This document shows, one piece after another, positions 41,871 through 51,706 of a stretch of DNA of 64,000 nt. Numbering within the stretch: position 1 is the first letter of the stretch; the number at the start of each line of letters is the position of its first letter. The notes beneath the pieces were generated by a model that made no database searches, was not told the origin of the DNA, and was given only the letters and a program-made list of their open reading frames with translations. Position numbers and translations under genes: made by a program. Source of the stretch: Marinobacter litoralis. GTDB taxonomy: Bacteria; Pseudomonadota; Gammaproteobacteria; Pseudomonadales; Oleiphilaceae. Location: positions 839,370-903,369 of the forward strand of contig NZ_QMDL01000002.1 in assembly GCF_003336705.1 (NCBI RefSeq). Reading direction: 5' to 3'.

Positions 41871-42680
41871 TTAAAAGAAAGTGCCGTCAATCGGTGACGA
41901 CGCACTGGCGTATAGCTTCTTCGGCATACGGCCTGCCAGATAAGCCTCACGGCCGGATTCGATGGCCAATCGCATGGCGTTGGCCATTCTGATCGGATCT
42001 TTCGCCTGAGCAATGGCCGTGTTCATCAACACGCCGTCACAACCCAATTCCATCGCGATGGTGGCATCTGAAGCCGTGCCGACACCGGCATCAACCAATA
42101 CCGGTACTTTGGCGTTTTCGACAATCAAGCGAATGTTGTAGCGGTTCTGGATACCCAGCCCTGAACCAATCGGCGCGCCCAGCGGCATGATGGCAATACA
42201 GCCCATCTCTTCCAGACGCATCGCCAGCAACGGGTCATCCGAGCAGTACACCATCACTTTGAAGCCGTCTTTGATCAGCTCTTCAGCGGCGGCTAGGGTT
42301 TCCGGCATATTGGGATACAGGGTTTTATGTTCACCCAGCACTTCCAGTTTCACCAGATCACGGCCGTCGAGCAGTTCCCGGGCCAGCTTGCAGGTACGCA
42401 CCGCGTCTTTCGCGGTGTAGCAGCCGGCAGTGTTCGGCAGAATGGTGTAGCTGTCTGGTGAAATCACATCCAGCAGATTCGGCTCATCCGGGTTTTGCCC
42501 GAGATTGGTACGACGCACGGCCACTGTCACAATCTCTGCCCCACTGGCTTCAATGGCGTGCCCAGTTTCCATCAGATCGTTGTATTTTCCGGTTCCCACC
42601 AACAGACGGGACTGGTATACCTTGCCTGCAAGTTCCAGAGGCTTATCTTCGGGGAGCTGGATTTCCGGTGTATCTGTCAT
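41871..42680 (-). CDS. thiG: Thiazole synthase
   Basis: 269 residues of a TIM barrel. [20 protein letters not shown] opens the barrel, [20 protein letters not shown] contains the Schiff-base lysine, [19 protein letters not shown] binds phosphate and [20 protein letters not shown] is the next strand. It builds the thiazole phosphate of thiamine from deoxyxylulose phosphate, dehydroglycine and ThiS thiocarboxylate. It follows thiS by 81 bases on the same strand. No THI-box riboswitch was found upstream, in line with its place at the end of a long housekeeping operon. Confidence 0.97.
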   Translation of the reverse strand: MTDTPEIQLPEDKPLELAGKVYQSRLLVGTGKYNDLMETGHAIEASGAEIVTVAVRRTNLGQNPDEPNLLDVISPDSYTILPNTAGCYTAKDAVRTCKLARELLDGRDLVKLEVLGEHKTLYPNMPETLAAAEELIKDGFKVMVYCSDDPLLAMRLEEMGCIAIMPLGAPIGSGLGIQNRYNIRLIVENAKVPVLVDAGVGTASDATIAMELGCDGVLMNTAIAQAKDPIRMANAMRLAIESGREAYLAGRMPKKLYASASSPIDGTFF

Positions 42681-42761
42681 AACCTACCTGAGTTGTATGA
42701 AAAAAGAGGGGGCGTTCACGGTTTGTGAACCAAGCGGGGGCTGACCACAATGGTGGTGGTA

Positions 42762-42962
42762 TCAACCACCACCAATGGCATGCACAAGCTCTACCCGGTC
42801 GTTTTCATTAAGGGCAAATTCCGCATGCTTGCTACGAGGTACGATGTCCTCGTTCACCTCAACCGCGACCCGCTTGCCGGTCAACGCAAGGTGCTCAATC
42901 AAAGCCGAAATGGTCACTCCTTTGGGGAGTTCCATCACTTCTCCATTAACCTGAACCTGCAT
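42762..42962 (-). CDS. thiS: ThiS sulfur carrier protein
   Basis: 66 residues, ubiquitin-like: MQVQVNGEVMELPKGVTISA, RVAVEVNEDIVPRSKHAEFA and the C-terminal DRVELVHAIGGG, whose terminal glycine is adenylated and thiocarboxylated to donate sulfur to thiazole. The frame is open to 43031, but the family begins at this ATG. It sits between the DUF423 gene and thiG. Many ThiS proteins end in two glycines; three here is common in Pseudomonas relatives. Confidence 0.95.
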   Translation of the reverse strand: MQVQVNGEVMELPKGVTISALIEHLALTGKRVAVEVNEDIVPRSKHAEFALNENDRVELVHAIGGG

Positions 42963-42979
42963 AGCTCTGCTATTCTCCA

Positions 42980-43378
42980 TCATCGTTTCAATGCTGCTGC
43001 AGCCAGCAGCGCCCAACCAATCATCAGGCACACCCCACCCATCGGCGTTACCGGCCCAAGCCAGTGGGCACCGGTCAGCACCAACAGATACAGGCTGCCG
43101 CTAAACAGAAAAATGCCCGCCAACCAGAAGCCACAGGCCATGGTCAGCAAGCGATGATTCAGGCGTAGTGCGGGCATCATACTCGCCACCACCAACGCCA
43201 AGGCGTGGTACATCTGATAACTGACGGCGGTCTGGAATACCTCCAAACCACGTTCGCTGACAATATGGCGCAGGCCATGAGCACCAAACGCACCGGCCAT
43301 TACCGCCAACAAGCCGGCAAAGGCACCGGCTACCAGGGCCCAGCGCAACACAATGGTTTTGGGGCTAACTGCAATCAC
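42980..43378 (-). CDS. DUF423 membrane protein
   Basis: 132 residues and four hydrophobic helices. WALVAGAFAGLLAVMAGAFG then AHGLRHIVSERGLEVFQTAV is the DUF423 signature, followed by YQMYHALALVVASMMPALRL. The function of this widespread inner-membrane family is unknown. Its start overlaps the 3' end of apaH by 14 bases and its stop is 17 bases before thiS, so it is part of the leftward operon. Confidence 0.9.
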   Translation of the reverse strand: MIAVSPKTIVLRWALVAGAFAGLLAVMAGAFGAHGLRHIVSERGLEVFQTAVSYQMYHALALVVASMMPALRLNHRLLTMACGFWLAGIFLFSGSLYLLVLTGAHWLGPVTPMGGVCLMIGWALLAAAALKR

Positions 43379-44168
43379 AGTGAACTTTCTCTCCGGTGTC
43401 GAGATTCATCAGCGTCAGCGCACCGCCCCATACGCAACCGGTATCCAGGCCTATAAAGCGATCGCTGCCAGTATCCCCTTCGATGGCTGCCCAGTGGCCG
43501 AAAATCACTTGCACGTCATCCTGCCGGGGGTAGCTGAACCAGGGTGCGTAACCTTCCGGTGCGCTGTCGGCCGATTCTTTGGCCGTCAGTTCCAGACTGC
43601 CGTCGTCAGCAATAAAACGCATACGGGTAAAGTAGTTAGTAATCACTCGCCAACGGTCCATGCCAGAGAGGGTATCACACCAGCGCTCTGGCTTATTGCC
43701 ATACATTTGGCTGAAGTATTCGTCGGCATCGCTGCCCTGAATGACTGCTTCCACTTCGCGGGCGTAGGCCACCGCCTGATCCACATTCCAGATATGAGGC
43801 AGCCCGGCATGGGTCATCATCAGGTTTCGGCCGGCATCGTGAACACACAGCTTCTGCTGGCGAAGCCAGTGCAGCAAACGATCGCAATCCGGTGCTTCAA
43901 GGATGTCGTGCAGCGTGTCTTTCTTTTTCGGGCTATGGCCACCCAAGGCCACCGCCAATAAGTGCAGGTCGTGGTTGCCCAGAACCACCTTGGTGGCATC
44001 GCCCAAACCTTCGAGATATCGCAAGGTAGCCAGCGACGAAGGCCCCCGATTGATCAAATCTCCGGCTACCCACAGCCGGTCCCGCGAGGGCGAGAAATCG
44101 ACCGAGGCCAACACATCCCGCAAGCGATCGTAGCAACCCTGAATATCGCCAATGGCGTAGTCAGTCAT
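43365..44168 (-). CDS. apaH: Diadenosine tetraphosphatase, symmetrical
   Basis: 267 residues of the metallophosphatase fold: [36 protein letters not shown] and [17 protein letters not shown] hold the GDxxG, GDxxxRG-like and GNH(D/E) metal motifs. It cleaves Ap4A to two ADP and also trims Np4-capped RNA. Its start overlaps the end of rsmA by eight bases. In Pseudomonas apaG lies between rsmA and apaH; here it does not. Confidence 0.97.
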   Translation of the reverse strand: MTDYAIGDIQGCYDRLRDVLASVDFSPSRDRLWVAGDLINRGPSSLATLRYLEGLGDATKVVLGNHDLHLLAVALGGHSPKKKDTLHDILEAPDCDRLLHWLRQQKLCVHDAGRNLMMTHAGLPHIWNVDQAVAYAREVEAVIQGSDADEYFSQMYGNKPERWCDTLSGMDRWRVITNYFTRMRFIADDGSLELTAKESADSAPEGYAPWFSYPRQDDVQVIFGHWAAIEGDTGSDRFIGLDTGCVWGGALTLMNLDTGEKVHCDCS

Positions 44169-44991
44169 TACTTACCTCTTCAGTGCCGCCGTTCGCAGAT
44201 TTCACATCGGCCAATAGATCAGCGATTCGAACATAGTCGGCAAGACTCAAATTTTCCGGGCGCAGGCCGTCGTTGATGTCCAAAGACTGCAACTGTTCTA
44301 CCGTTACCATCGCCCCCAGCGCCTTGCGCAGGGTTTTTCGGCGAGCATTGAAGGCCGTCCGCACCACCGCTTGCAGAGTTTTCAGATCTTTGGCGGGGTG
44401 CGGCAGTTCCTTGTGAGGCACCAGCCGAACAATGGCAGAATCCACCTTCGGAGCTGGCCGGAACGCACCCGGCCCAACTTCGAACAACGGCTGCACTTTG
44501 CAGAAGTACTGGGCCATGATGCCCAAACGGCCGTAATTGTTATCCCCCGGCACTGCGGCCAAACGCTGCACCACTTCTTTCTGCAGCATGAAGTGCATGT
44601 CTTGCACCACACCGGCCTGGGCCAACAGGTGGAATATCAGCGGGGTCGAGATATTGTACGGCAGGTTGCCGACAATCCTCAGCGGGCGATCCGTTGCCAG
44701 CTGACTGAAATCAAAGCTGAGCGCATCGGCTTCGTGAATTTTGAAGTCCGGGTAGTTGAAAAATTTGGTGCGCAGCACCGGAATCAAATCCCGATCCAGC
44801 TCAACCACCTGCAAGCGCGGGTTGATGGCCAGAATTTCTTCGGTAATCGCGCCCAAACCCGGACCAATCTCAACGATCACATCTTCGGGTTTCGGGTTGA
44901 TCGAGCGGACAATCTTTTCGATCACGCCCGGATCGTGCAAAAAGTTCTGGCCGAAGCGTTTACGGGCCTTATGGCCATGTTGGTTACTCAT
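44161..44991 (-). CDS. rsmA: 16S rRNA dimethyladenosine transferase RsmA/KsgA
   Basis: 276 residues. [19 protein letters not shown] then [19 protein letters not shown] binds SAM, and [20 protein letters not shown] holds the NLPY catalytic motif. It dimethylates the two adjacent adenosines near the 3' end of 16S rRNA as a late step of 30S assembly. It overlaps pdxA (ATGA) and apaH. The length and order match other proteobacteria. Confidence 0.97.
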   Translation of the reverse strand: MSNQHGHKARKRFGQNFLHDPGVIEKIVRSINPKPEDVIVEIGPGLGAITEEILAINPRLQVVELDRDLIPVLRTKFFNYPDFKIHEADALSFDFSQLATDRPLRIVGNLPYNISTPLIFHLLAQAGVVQDMHFMLQKEVVQRLAAVPGDNNYGRLGIMAQYFCKVQPLFEVGPGAFRPAPKVDSAIVRLVPHKELPHPAKDLKTLQAVVRTAFNARRKTLRKALGAMVTVEQLQSLDINDGLRPENLSLADYVRIADLLADVKSANGGTEEVSND

Positions 44992-45998
44992 GAAAGCTCT
45001 CCGGCTGTAGCCGCCTGTCGGCAGCGGGCCATGTGTTCACCCACGCGAATGGCGGTGTGCAGGCTGCCTGCATCGGCTTTGCCTGTACAGGCCAGGTCTA
45101 AAGCGGTGCCGTGGTCCACCGAGGTGCGCACAATCGGCAGCCCCAGTGTAATGTTGACCGCACGGCCAAAGCCCTGATACTTCAGCACCGGCAGGCCCTG
45201 ATCGTGGTACATGGCAAGTACCGCATCGGCATCGTCCAGCCAATGGGGTGTGAATAAAGTGTCTGCCGGCAGCGGGCCGGTCAGCTGTATGTTTTCCTGC
45301 CGAAGCTGATCCAGCGTGGGCTCGATCACTTCGATTTCTTCCCGGCCCAAATGGCCGCCTTCACCAGCATGAGGGTTCAGCCCGGTTACCAGAATGCGGG
45401 GCTGCTCAATGCCGAAGAAGGTTTTCAGGTCTGCGTTCAGAATTCGCGTCACCTGCTTCAGGCGTTCCGGAGTGATCGCTGCGGATACGTCCTTCAGAGG
45501 TAAGTGAGTGGTTACCAAGGCTACTCGAAGCTCCTCGGTAGCCAGCATCATCACCACTCGCTCAACGCCGCACAATTCCTGAAGGAATTCGGTATGGCCG
45601 CTGAACGCAATACCGGCTTCGTTGATCACGCCTTTGTGGACGGGCGCAGTGACCATGCCATCAAAATTACCGTTCACGCAGCCTTGGGCCGCCAGCGTCA
45701 GCGTATCCAGCACGTACTGACTGTTGCCGGTATTCAGCTTGCCAGCTTCAGTAAAATGACAACCGTCTACGTGGCAAACCGATAGATGCCCAGCTCGGGT
45801 TTCCGGCTGCACACCGGGTTGCCAGTCGTGCAGTTGCACCGCAAGACCCAGTTGCCGGGCTCGCTGTTCCATCAGGTTTTTGCCGGCAACCACCACAATG
45901 CCTGCAGCCCGGTTTTCACCCGCCAGCTGCAAACACAGCTCCGGCCCGATACCGGCCGGCTCGCCGGCGGTCAGTGCCAGAATGACCGGTTTCGTCAT
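44988..45998 (-). CDS. pdxA: 4-hydroxythreonine-4-phosphate dehydrogenase
   Basis: 336 residues. [20 protein letters not shown] at the start, [20 protein letters not shown] and [20 protein letters not shown] are PdxA motifs; the His residues of [20 protein letters not shown] and [16 protein letters not shown] chelate the divalent metal. It oxidises 4-phosphohydroxy-L-threonine for pyridoxal phosphate synthesis. It overlaps surA and rsmA by four bases each, so it is translationally coupled in the operon. Confidence 0.97.
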   Translation of the reverse strand: MTKPVILALTAGEPAGIGPELCLQLAGENRAAGIVVVAGKNLMEQRARQLGLAVQLHDWQPGVQPETRAGHLSVCHVDGCHFTEAGKLNTGNSQYVLDTLTLAAQGCVNGNFDGMVTAPVHKGVINEAGIAFSGHTEFLQELCGVERVVMMLATEELRVALVTTHLPLKDVSAAITPERLKQVTRILNADLKTFFGIEQPRILVTGLNPHAGEGGHLGREEIEVIEPTLDQLRQENIQLTGPLPADTLFTPHWLDDADAVLAMYHDQGLPVLKYQGFGRAVNITLGLPIVRTSVDHGTALDLACTGKADAGSLHTAIRVGEHMARCRQAATAGELS

Positions 45999-47338
45999 GA
46001 TGCGCCTTCTTCCTCGCTGTTTTCGTTCATATCGGCGTACTCGCCTTTGAACTCAACAAAGGCTTCGTCACGGATCTCCCGCAACCAGTTCTGCAGTTCG
46101 GTTTCGAACTTACGCATGTAAATGGCCTGACGCGCTTTTGATGCTCGGCTCTCGGCAGTCACATCCTGATTGCGGCGCTCTTCCACCAAGATCAGATGCC
46201 AACCGAACTGTGAACGAACCGGGCCGTACACTTCGCCGATCTCAGCGTCCATCATGCCCTTCTCGAATTCCGGCACCATCTGGCCGGGGCTGACCCAACC
46301 CAGATTACCGCCGTCAGATCCCGATACGGGGTCATCCGACTCTTTACGGGCCAGCGTTTCAAAATCAGCGCCGTTCTGCAGCTGCCGGTAGGTGTCGCGA
46401 ATCTTGCGCTCGGCTTCCGCTTCGGTCACGGCCTCAGACGGGCGGATCAGAATATGACGGGCTTTATGCTGTTCAATGAAGGTTTGCGGCTCACCGCCAC
46501 GCTTGTCCATCACCATCACCAAGTGGAAACCGCTGTTGTTTTCCAGCACTTCCGAAGGCGTACCTACTTCCAGATTCGGCACCACCGGCGCAACCAATGA
46601 AGGCAACTGGCTTTCTGCGCGCCAGCCCATATCACCGCCTTCAAGGGCGTTGCTGGCATCGGATTCTGCAACGGCCACTTCCCGGAAATCCCGGCCGTTC
46701 AGGATTTGCTCACGCAAACGCTCGGCCGTTTCACGAGCTTCATTGACCGACCCTTCGTTACCGGGGTCGTCCACTTGGATGAAGATGTACGCCAAGCGGT
46801 ATTCCGCGCCCTGGCTACCGGAAGCCTTCTGGGCTTGCAGGTAGTTTTCGACTTCGCGGTCGGTAATACGAATGCGATTACCCACTCGGCTCTGCTGCAC
46901 CCGGCTGGTCAGCATCTCATTACGAATCTGTTCCCGAGCCTGGCGATAAGTCACACCTTCCTCCGCCAGCTGCTCCTCAAACTGGGCCAACGTCAGGCCG
47001 TTGCTTGCGGCAATGTTGCTCAGGGTTTCGTTCAGTTCGTTATCGCTGATCCGCATGCCCATTTTGTCGGCCATTTGCAGCTGAACCGACTCCACAATCA
47101 ACTGCTCAAGCACGCGCTCTTCCAGCATCTTGCGAGGAGGCAATCCGGTGCCTTGGGTGCTCAAACGGCCGATGATGGTGTTCAACCGGGCTTCCAACTC
47201 GGTTTGAAGAATCACACCGTCATCGACAATGGCTACCACACGATCCAATACTTTTCGTTCCGCTTGGGCTGCCACTGACAAGGCCATCATGGTCAGTGCC
47301 AACAGCAGAGTCAGTCCGTGGCGTACAGTCGCCTTCAT
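45995..47338 (-). CDS. surA: Periplasmic chaperone and peptidyl-prolyl isomerase SurA
   Basis: 447 residues with signal peptide ending AAQA. The N-terminal chaperone domain starts RKVLDRVVAIVDDGVILQTE, followed by two parvulin domains (ARHILIRPSEAVTEAEAERK and the earlier YRLAYIFIQVDDPGNEGSVN) and a C-terminal helix. It escorts unfolded outer-membrane proteins to BAM, including LptD encoded just upstream. An in-frame GTG lies two codons before the chosen ATG at 47338, which has AGAGG upstream. It overlaps pdxA by four bases. Confidence 0.97.
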   Translation of the reverse strand: MKATVRHGLTLLLALTMMALSVAAQAERKVLDRVVAIVDDGVILQTELEARLNTIIGRLSTQGTGLPPRKMLEERVLEQLIVESVQLQMADKMGMRISDNELNETLSNIAASNGLTLAQFEEQLAEEGVTYRQAREQIRNEMLTSRVQQSRVGNRIRITDREVENYLQAQKASGSQGAEYRLAYIFIQVDDPGNEGSVNEARETAERLREQILNGRDFREVAVAESDASNALEGGDMGWRAESQLPSLVAPVVPNLEVGTPSEVLENNSGFHLVMVMDKRGGEPQTFIEQHKARHILIRPSEAVTEAEAERKIRDTYRQLQNGADFETLARKESDDPVSGSDGGNLGWVSPGQMVPEFEKGMMDAEIGEVYGPVRSQFGWHLILVEERRNQDVTAESRASKARQAIYMRKFETELQNWLREIRDEAFVEFKGEYADMNENSEEEGAS

Positions 47339-47406
47339 AATCACCTCTTGGTTTTTAAATTCTCAGCCGCCCCGGCGTGCGTCAGGGTTAACAGCCTTAG
47401 TTCGTT

Positions 47407-49794
47407 TTAACGGTACCTAGTTCCAAAACGGCGGCGTTCGCGCTCGTCATAACCGTAGATCGCATCACCGATGCTATTAGATGCACCGCCGCTGCCGCCA
47501 AGGCCTTTCAGCTCAATACGGAACAGCAAACGGGTATCCAGTTGTTCGTCATCGGTCAGGTAGTTCTGGTGCACCACCTGGAAACTCCAGCAGCAGTTGT
47601 TATATTCAAGACCCGCCAGCGACCCAACCGTGCGGTCGAGTTCCGAGTCCCACACCCAGCGGCCAATGGCACTGAGTTTATTGGTTACCGGGAATACCGT
47701 GCCAATATCGGTTTGTTCAAGTTCATCCGGGCGGCTATAGGTGTGGCCCAGCGTGGCCAAATAACGATAATCCTCGGAATGGAAGATCAACTGACTGCGC
47801 CCTTCTTCGGTTTTCTGGGTGTCGTGATCCCAAAGCCCCGAGGTACGAATTTCCAGATTATCCAATGGGTTCAACACCAACTCGCCCGCCAACGGTGAAT
47901 TTGCGCGATCAGACGCGCCTGCACCGAACAAGTTCACGTCCCGGTCATCAAAGTAGCGAATCTGGCCAATACTGATCCGGGCACGCTCGGCACCGGTGAT
48001 CAGATCGTTGAACCGGCTGGTCAATGCTACCGTCAGTTGGTTCGCATCCCCTACCCGGTCGCCGCCGTTAAAACGGTTACGCTCGAATAACTGATCAAAG
48101 CGGAAGCTTTTCACATCGGTATCAAAATCCGGAATGTCGTTCTGGTCCGCGTCCGCGTCGGCCCAAGCGTAGTACAAACGGGGTTCTAATGTTTGGTTGT
48201 AAGGAATATCAAACAGGCTGGAGCGGCGGTCAAAATACAAACCGTTGTCCCATTCGAACACCGGCACAGTACGGTCAATACTGCTGTTGGCCAGCGTGTA
48301 ATCCTCCAGCTCATAACGGGTGTAATCCAGACTCACTGAAGGCCGGCTAAAGCCCCACAGCGCTCGCATTGGCAACGCCACTTCCGGAATCGCCCGCAGC
48401 CGGTGGCCGTTGGCCTTATCCAATCCGGTCAGATTATCGTTATCCCGGTAGAACCAGGTGTACTGGCTTTCGATTCCGGTCTGGAACGCGCCCACATCTA
48501 CCGCTCCGGCGTACAGGACTTCCGGCAACTGCGCATAGGGCTTGTTAACGTCGGCAATGCGTTCGGCCACGGTTTGGTAATCGTTCAAATAGGCATCGAA
48601 ATACTGGTACCGGTCGGAATAGCTCACACCGCCACGGCGTTGCAAATGCGTGGTTTGGTCAATTTCCAGCGAGCGGTTCAAATCGCTCAGGTAATCTTCA
48701 TCCGACACCACGGAGAAATCACCGTAACCCCGCCAACCACCACCGAAACTGGCGCGGGTGGAGAAATCCAGCGCCCAGCGTTCACCGTCGGCACCGGCGA
48801 CTTCGTCTTTATAGGCGGGGTCATCATCGATATACCCCAACTGCAGCACCGATTCGCCATACCGGCTTAGATAACGCCCTTCCGCTTCGGTGAACAGCCC
48901 CCGGCCATGAATGTACTGGGGCGTAAGCGTGGCATCGTAATGGGGCGCCAGATTCAGATAATAAGGGAGCGCGAAGAAGGCACCGCTGCCCGCGCTTGAA
49001 GATCCAAATTGAGGGTACAGAAAACCGGTCTTGCGGCGGTCATCGATGGGGAACGTAATGTAGGGCCAATAAAACACCGGCGCATCCAGCACTTCCAGCC
49101 GCACATGCTTGGCAGTCCCAAAACCCTCGGCCTGATCCAGTTTGATGTCGGAAGCCACAATCGCCCAATCATTCTCGCCCGGGCCACAGGTGGTGAGCAG
49201 ACCATCGGTGATCAACACCTGATTCTCGCCCACCCTCGACAGCGACGAGGCCTCGCCACGCAGCTCGGACTGGTGCAACAGAAAGGTGGCCGTATTGATA
49301 TCCAACTGGCCGGAATCGGCCGAATAATGGGCGTTTTCACCGGTCAGCAAAAAGCCCTCGCCGCGACTGACCATCGGGCCTTGCAGGCTCAACTGGCCGG
49401 ACTGGGTGTTATAGCGGGCCTCAGAACCGGAGGCCTGAAAACTGCCCTGCCGCAGGCGCACATCACCTTTCAGGTACAGCTCGGCATCCACCTTGTAGCG
49501 GGCATCCAGCGCGCTGGCCTCCAAAGGCTGATCCCCCACTGCACCGGCAGACAACACGGGGATGTCGCCACTCGCAGAAGTAGACGGCAAGTACCCACCG
49601 CCACAAAACACCGGAACCTGCGCCTGCACCTCAGGGGGCAGCTCACTTCTGGGCCGCCAGTCGATCTCCGCCGCGCTCGGGGATTGGCGGCTATGCTCTT
49701 CCGCAATAGAGGCCACTGGCGCAACAACCATTGCCAGCAAAAGCCCGGTTAAACGGGGCTTAAACCACAACTGCTGACGGTAACGGCTGGGCAC
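47407..49794 (-). CDS. lptD: LPS assembly outer-membrane protein LptD
   Basis: 795 residues with signal peptide ending ASIA. The N-terminal OstA-like jellyroll includes LYLKGDVRLRQGSFQASGSE and is followed by a 26-strand barrel. Disulfide cysteines are visible at VPVFCGGGYLP, LLTTCGPGEND and EYNNCCWSFQVVHQ. It inserts LPS into the outer leaflet with LptE. The start is a GTG at 49794 with a distant AGGA, so a slightly different start is possible. It heads the leftward operon through surA, pdxA, rsmA, apaH, the DUF423 gene and thiSG, and is divergent from amgK. Confidence 0.96.
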   Translation of the reverse strand: MPSRYRQQLWFKPRLTGLLLAMVVAPVASIAEEHSRQSPSAAEIDWRPRSELPPEVQAQVPVFCGGGYLPSTSASGDIPVLSAGAVGDQPLEASALDARYKVDAELYLKGDVRLRQGSFQASGSEARYNTQSGQLSLQGPMVSRGEGFLLTGENAHYSADSGQLDINTATFLLHQSELRGEASSLSRVGENQVLITDGLLTTCGPGENDWAIVASDIKLDQAEGFGTAKHVRLEVLDAPVFYWPYITFPIDDRRKTGFLYPQFGSSSAGSGAFFALPYYLNLAPHYDATLTPQYIHGRGLFTEAEGRYLSRYGESVLQLGYIDDDPAYKDEVAGADGERWALDFSTRASFGGGWRGYGDFSVVSDEDYLSDLNRSLEIDQTTHLQRRGGVSYSDRYQYFDAYLNDYQTVAERIADVNKPYAQLPEVLYAGAVDVGAFQTGIESQYTWFYRDNDNLTGLDKANGHRLRAIPEVALPMRALWGFSRPSVSLDYTRYELEDYTLANSSIDRTVPVFEWDNGLYFDRRSSLFDIPYNQTLEPRLYYAWADADADQNDIPDFDTDVKSFRFDQLFERNRFNGGDRVGDANQLTVALTSRFNDLITGAERARISIGQIRYFDDRDVNLFGAGASDRANSPLAGELVLNPLDNLEIRTSGLWDHDTQKTEEGRSQLIFHSEDYRYLATLGHTYSRPDELEQTDIGTVFPVTNKLSAIGRWVWDSELDRTVGSLAGLEYNNCCWSFQVVHQNYLTDDEQLDTRLLFRIELKGLGGSGGASNSIGDAIYGYDERERRRFGTRYR

Positions 49795-49970
49795 GACGGC
49801 AGGCTTCCTGTTTCAGATGAATGGTGGCTGTTTTCGAGAACAGCTGCCTAGTTTACACGCGCCCCCCGAGCTTGTTAACGGAAACACCGCTGCAAATCCG
49901 TTTTACGCTCTTTATACTCCTCTGCTAACGTTGCTACACAACAGAACAACTCAGGAATTACCATAAAATC

Positions 49971-51017
49971 ATGGATACCCGTCTTCAGCAGCTGACCGAT
50001 TGGGTCAGACAATTTCCCGGTTTTGACAGCGCCAGCCCGGAGCCCGTTTCCGGCGATGCCAGCTTCCGCCGTTACTTCCGGGTATGGCGGGAAAACTCCG
50101 GGCAAGCGCGCACGCCGTTCATCGTGATGGACGCACCGCCTGAACACGAAAACTGCGAGCCCTTCGTTGCCATTGCCAAGCACTGGCACCAGCACGGCAT
50201 TCACGTGCCCGACATCGCCGGCGAAGACCTCAACCAGGGCTTCCTGTTGCTCGAAGATTTCGGCGACAACCTGATGCTCGGCGCGACCACCGCTGACAAT
50301 GCCGACACCTACTATCGCCAAGCGCTGGACGAACTGGTTCGCATTGCGCAGCAGTCGGCTCCCGCTGATTACCCGCTGCCAAAATACGACGACGCCATGC
50401 TGGACCGGGAAATGGCACTCTTCCCCGACTGGCTGCTGGAACAACATCTCGGTCTGAACCTCAGCAATCAGGAGCGGGCGCTGCTCGACACCACTTTCAG
50501 CCTGTTAAAAGAAAGCGCACTGACCGAACCGGAAGTGACCGTGCACCGTGACTATCACTCCCGCAACCTGCTGATCCGCGATGGCCAAAGCGCCCCCGGC
50601 GTGATCGATTTTCAGGATGCTGTCACCGGCCCGGTCACTTACGACGCTGTCTCACTGCTGAAAGACTGCTACGTCCGCTGGCCGGAAGAGCAGATTGTGG
50701 AATGGCTGGAACACTACCGCGTGGCCAGTCTGAACGCTGGCCTACATAAGGCCGATCCGGAAACCTTCCGCCAATGGTTCGAACTGATGGGCATGCAGCG
50801 GCACCTGAAAGCCGCCGGTATATTTGCCCGCCTGGCAATTCGCGATGGTAAAACCGGTTATCTGGGAGACATCCCCCGCACAGTCAGCTACATCCGCGAT
50901 GCCAGCGCCCGCCAGCCAGCCTTGCGGCACTTCCATGAATGGCTCTGCTGCACCGTCATCCCGGTGATTGAAAACAAAATTGGCCCGGTGCCCTTCCCGG
51001 AGAAATGCTCATCGTGA
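49971..51017 (+). CDS. amgK: Anomeric N-acetylmuramate/N-acetylglucosamine kinase AmgK
   Basis: 348 residues of the aminoglycoside phosphotransferase fold. GDASFRRYFRVWRENSGQAR holds the nucleotide loop, DLNQGFLLLEDFGDNLMLGA follows, the catalytic VTVHRDYHSRNLLIRDGQSA has the Asp that activates the sugar, and VIDFQDAVTGPVTYDAVSLL binds metal. With MurU it salvages cell-wall MurNAc to UDP-MurNAc, bypassing the fosfomycin-sensitive MurA step. The GTGA overlap with the next gene couples their translation. The same pair occurs beside lptD in Pseudomonas. Confidence 0.93.
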   Translation: MDTRLQQLTDWVRQFPGFDSASPEPVSGDASFRRYFRVWRENSGQARTPFIVMDAPPEHENCEPFVAIAKHWHQHGIHVPDIAGEDLNQGFLLLEDFGDNLMLGATTADNADTYYRQALDELVRIAQQSAPADYPLPKYDDAMLDREMALFPDWLLEQHLGLNLSNQERALLDTTFSLLKESALTEPEVTVHRDYHSRNLLIRDGQSAPGVIDFQDAVTGPVTYDAVSLLKDCYVRWPEEQIVEWLEHYRVASLNAGLHKADPETFRQWFELMGMQRHLKAAGIFARLAIRDGKTGYLGDIPRTVSYIRDASARQPALRHFHEWLCCTVIPVIENKIGPVPFPEKCSS

Positions 51018-51706
51018 AAGCCATGATTCTGGCCGCCGGCAAAGGCGAACGTATGCGCCCACTCACGCTGACAACCCCGAAGCCTCTGCTTCGCGCCGGC
51101 GGCAAGCCGCTGATTGTTCATCATCTGGAAAACCTGAAGCGGGCCGGCTTTCAAGACGTGGTGATCAACCACGCCTGGCTGGGCGAGCAAATCGAGCAAC
51201 AACTGGGCAGCGGCGAACAATTTGGCTTAAACCTGCACTACTCTCCCGAGGGCGAACCTTTGGAAACCGCCGGTGGCATCGTGCGGGCCATGCCCCTGCT
51301 TGCTGACAATGACGACGACTGGTTTCTGGTGATCAACGGCGACATCTGGACCGACTTCCCTCTCGGCCAATTGCAGCCTCCGGCCGACCCGAACTGCGAT
51401 GCCATGCTGGTGCTCACCGACAACCCCGAACACCACCCAACGGGCGACTTCCAGCTATCACCGGAAGGCCTGCTATTCTCAGACGGTGACACCAAGCTCA
51501 CCTTCACTGGCATCAGTCTGCTGCGCCGCCGACTGTTCAGCGGATTCGACGACACCGCCGGCAAACTCGGCCCGGTACTTCGCGATGCCATGGCACAGCA
51601 ACGAGTAAGAGGCCTGAAGCATTCGGGCCAATGGATTGATGTGGGCACCCCTGCCCGGCTGGAACAACTCGACACCTTGCTGACGGAAAACACACCGCAA
51701 CCATGA
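51014..51706 (+). CDS. murU: N-acetylmuramate alpha-1-phosphate uridylyltransferase MurU
   Basis: 230 residues, nucleotidyltransferase fold. MILAAGKGERMRPLT then TTPKPLLRAGGKPLIVHHLE, and WFLVINGDIWTDFPL with the metal-binding Asp, define the family. It makes UDP-MurNAc from MurNAc-1-phosphate and UTP. A GTG at 51014 gives the usual MKAMILAAGKG start and overlaps the amgK stop as GTGA; an ATG nine bases earlier is less well placed. The stop overlaps the next gene by ATGA. Confidence 0.94.
   Translation: MKAMILAAGKGERMRPLTLTTPKPLLRAGGKPLIVHHLENLKRAGFQDVVINHAWLGEQIEQQLGSGEQFGLNLHYSPEGEPLETAGGIVRAMPLLADNDDDWFLVINGDIWTDFPLGQLQPPADPNCDAMLVLTDNPEHHPTGDFQLSPEGLLFSDGDTKLTFTGISLLRRRLFSGFDDTAGKLGPVLRDAMAQQRVRGLKHSGQWIDVGTPARLEQLDTLLTENTPQP

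Noticed and set aside
42681..42980. TPP riboswitch before thiSG
   Set aside because: No room for one: thiS follows the DUF423 gene by 17 bases and the thiS-thiG gap lacks the THI-box elements.
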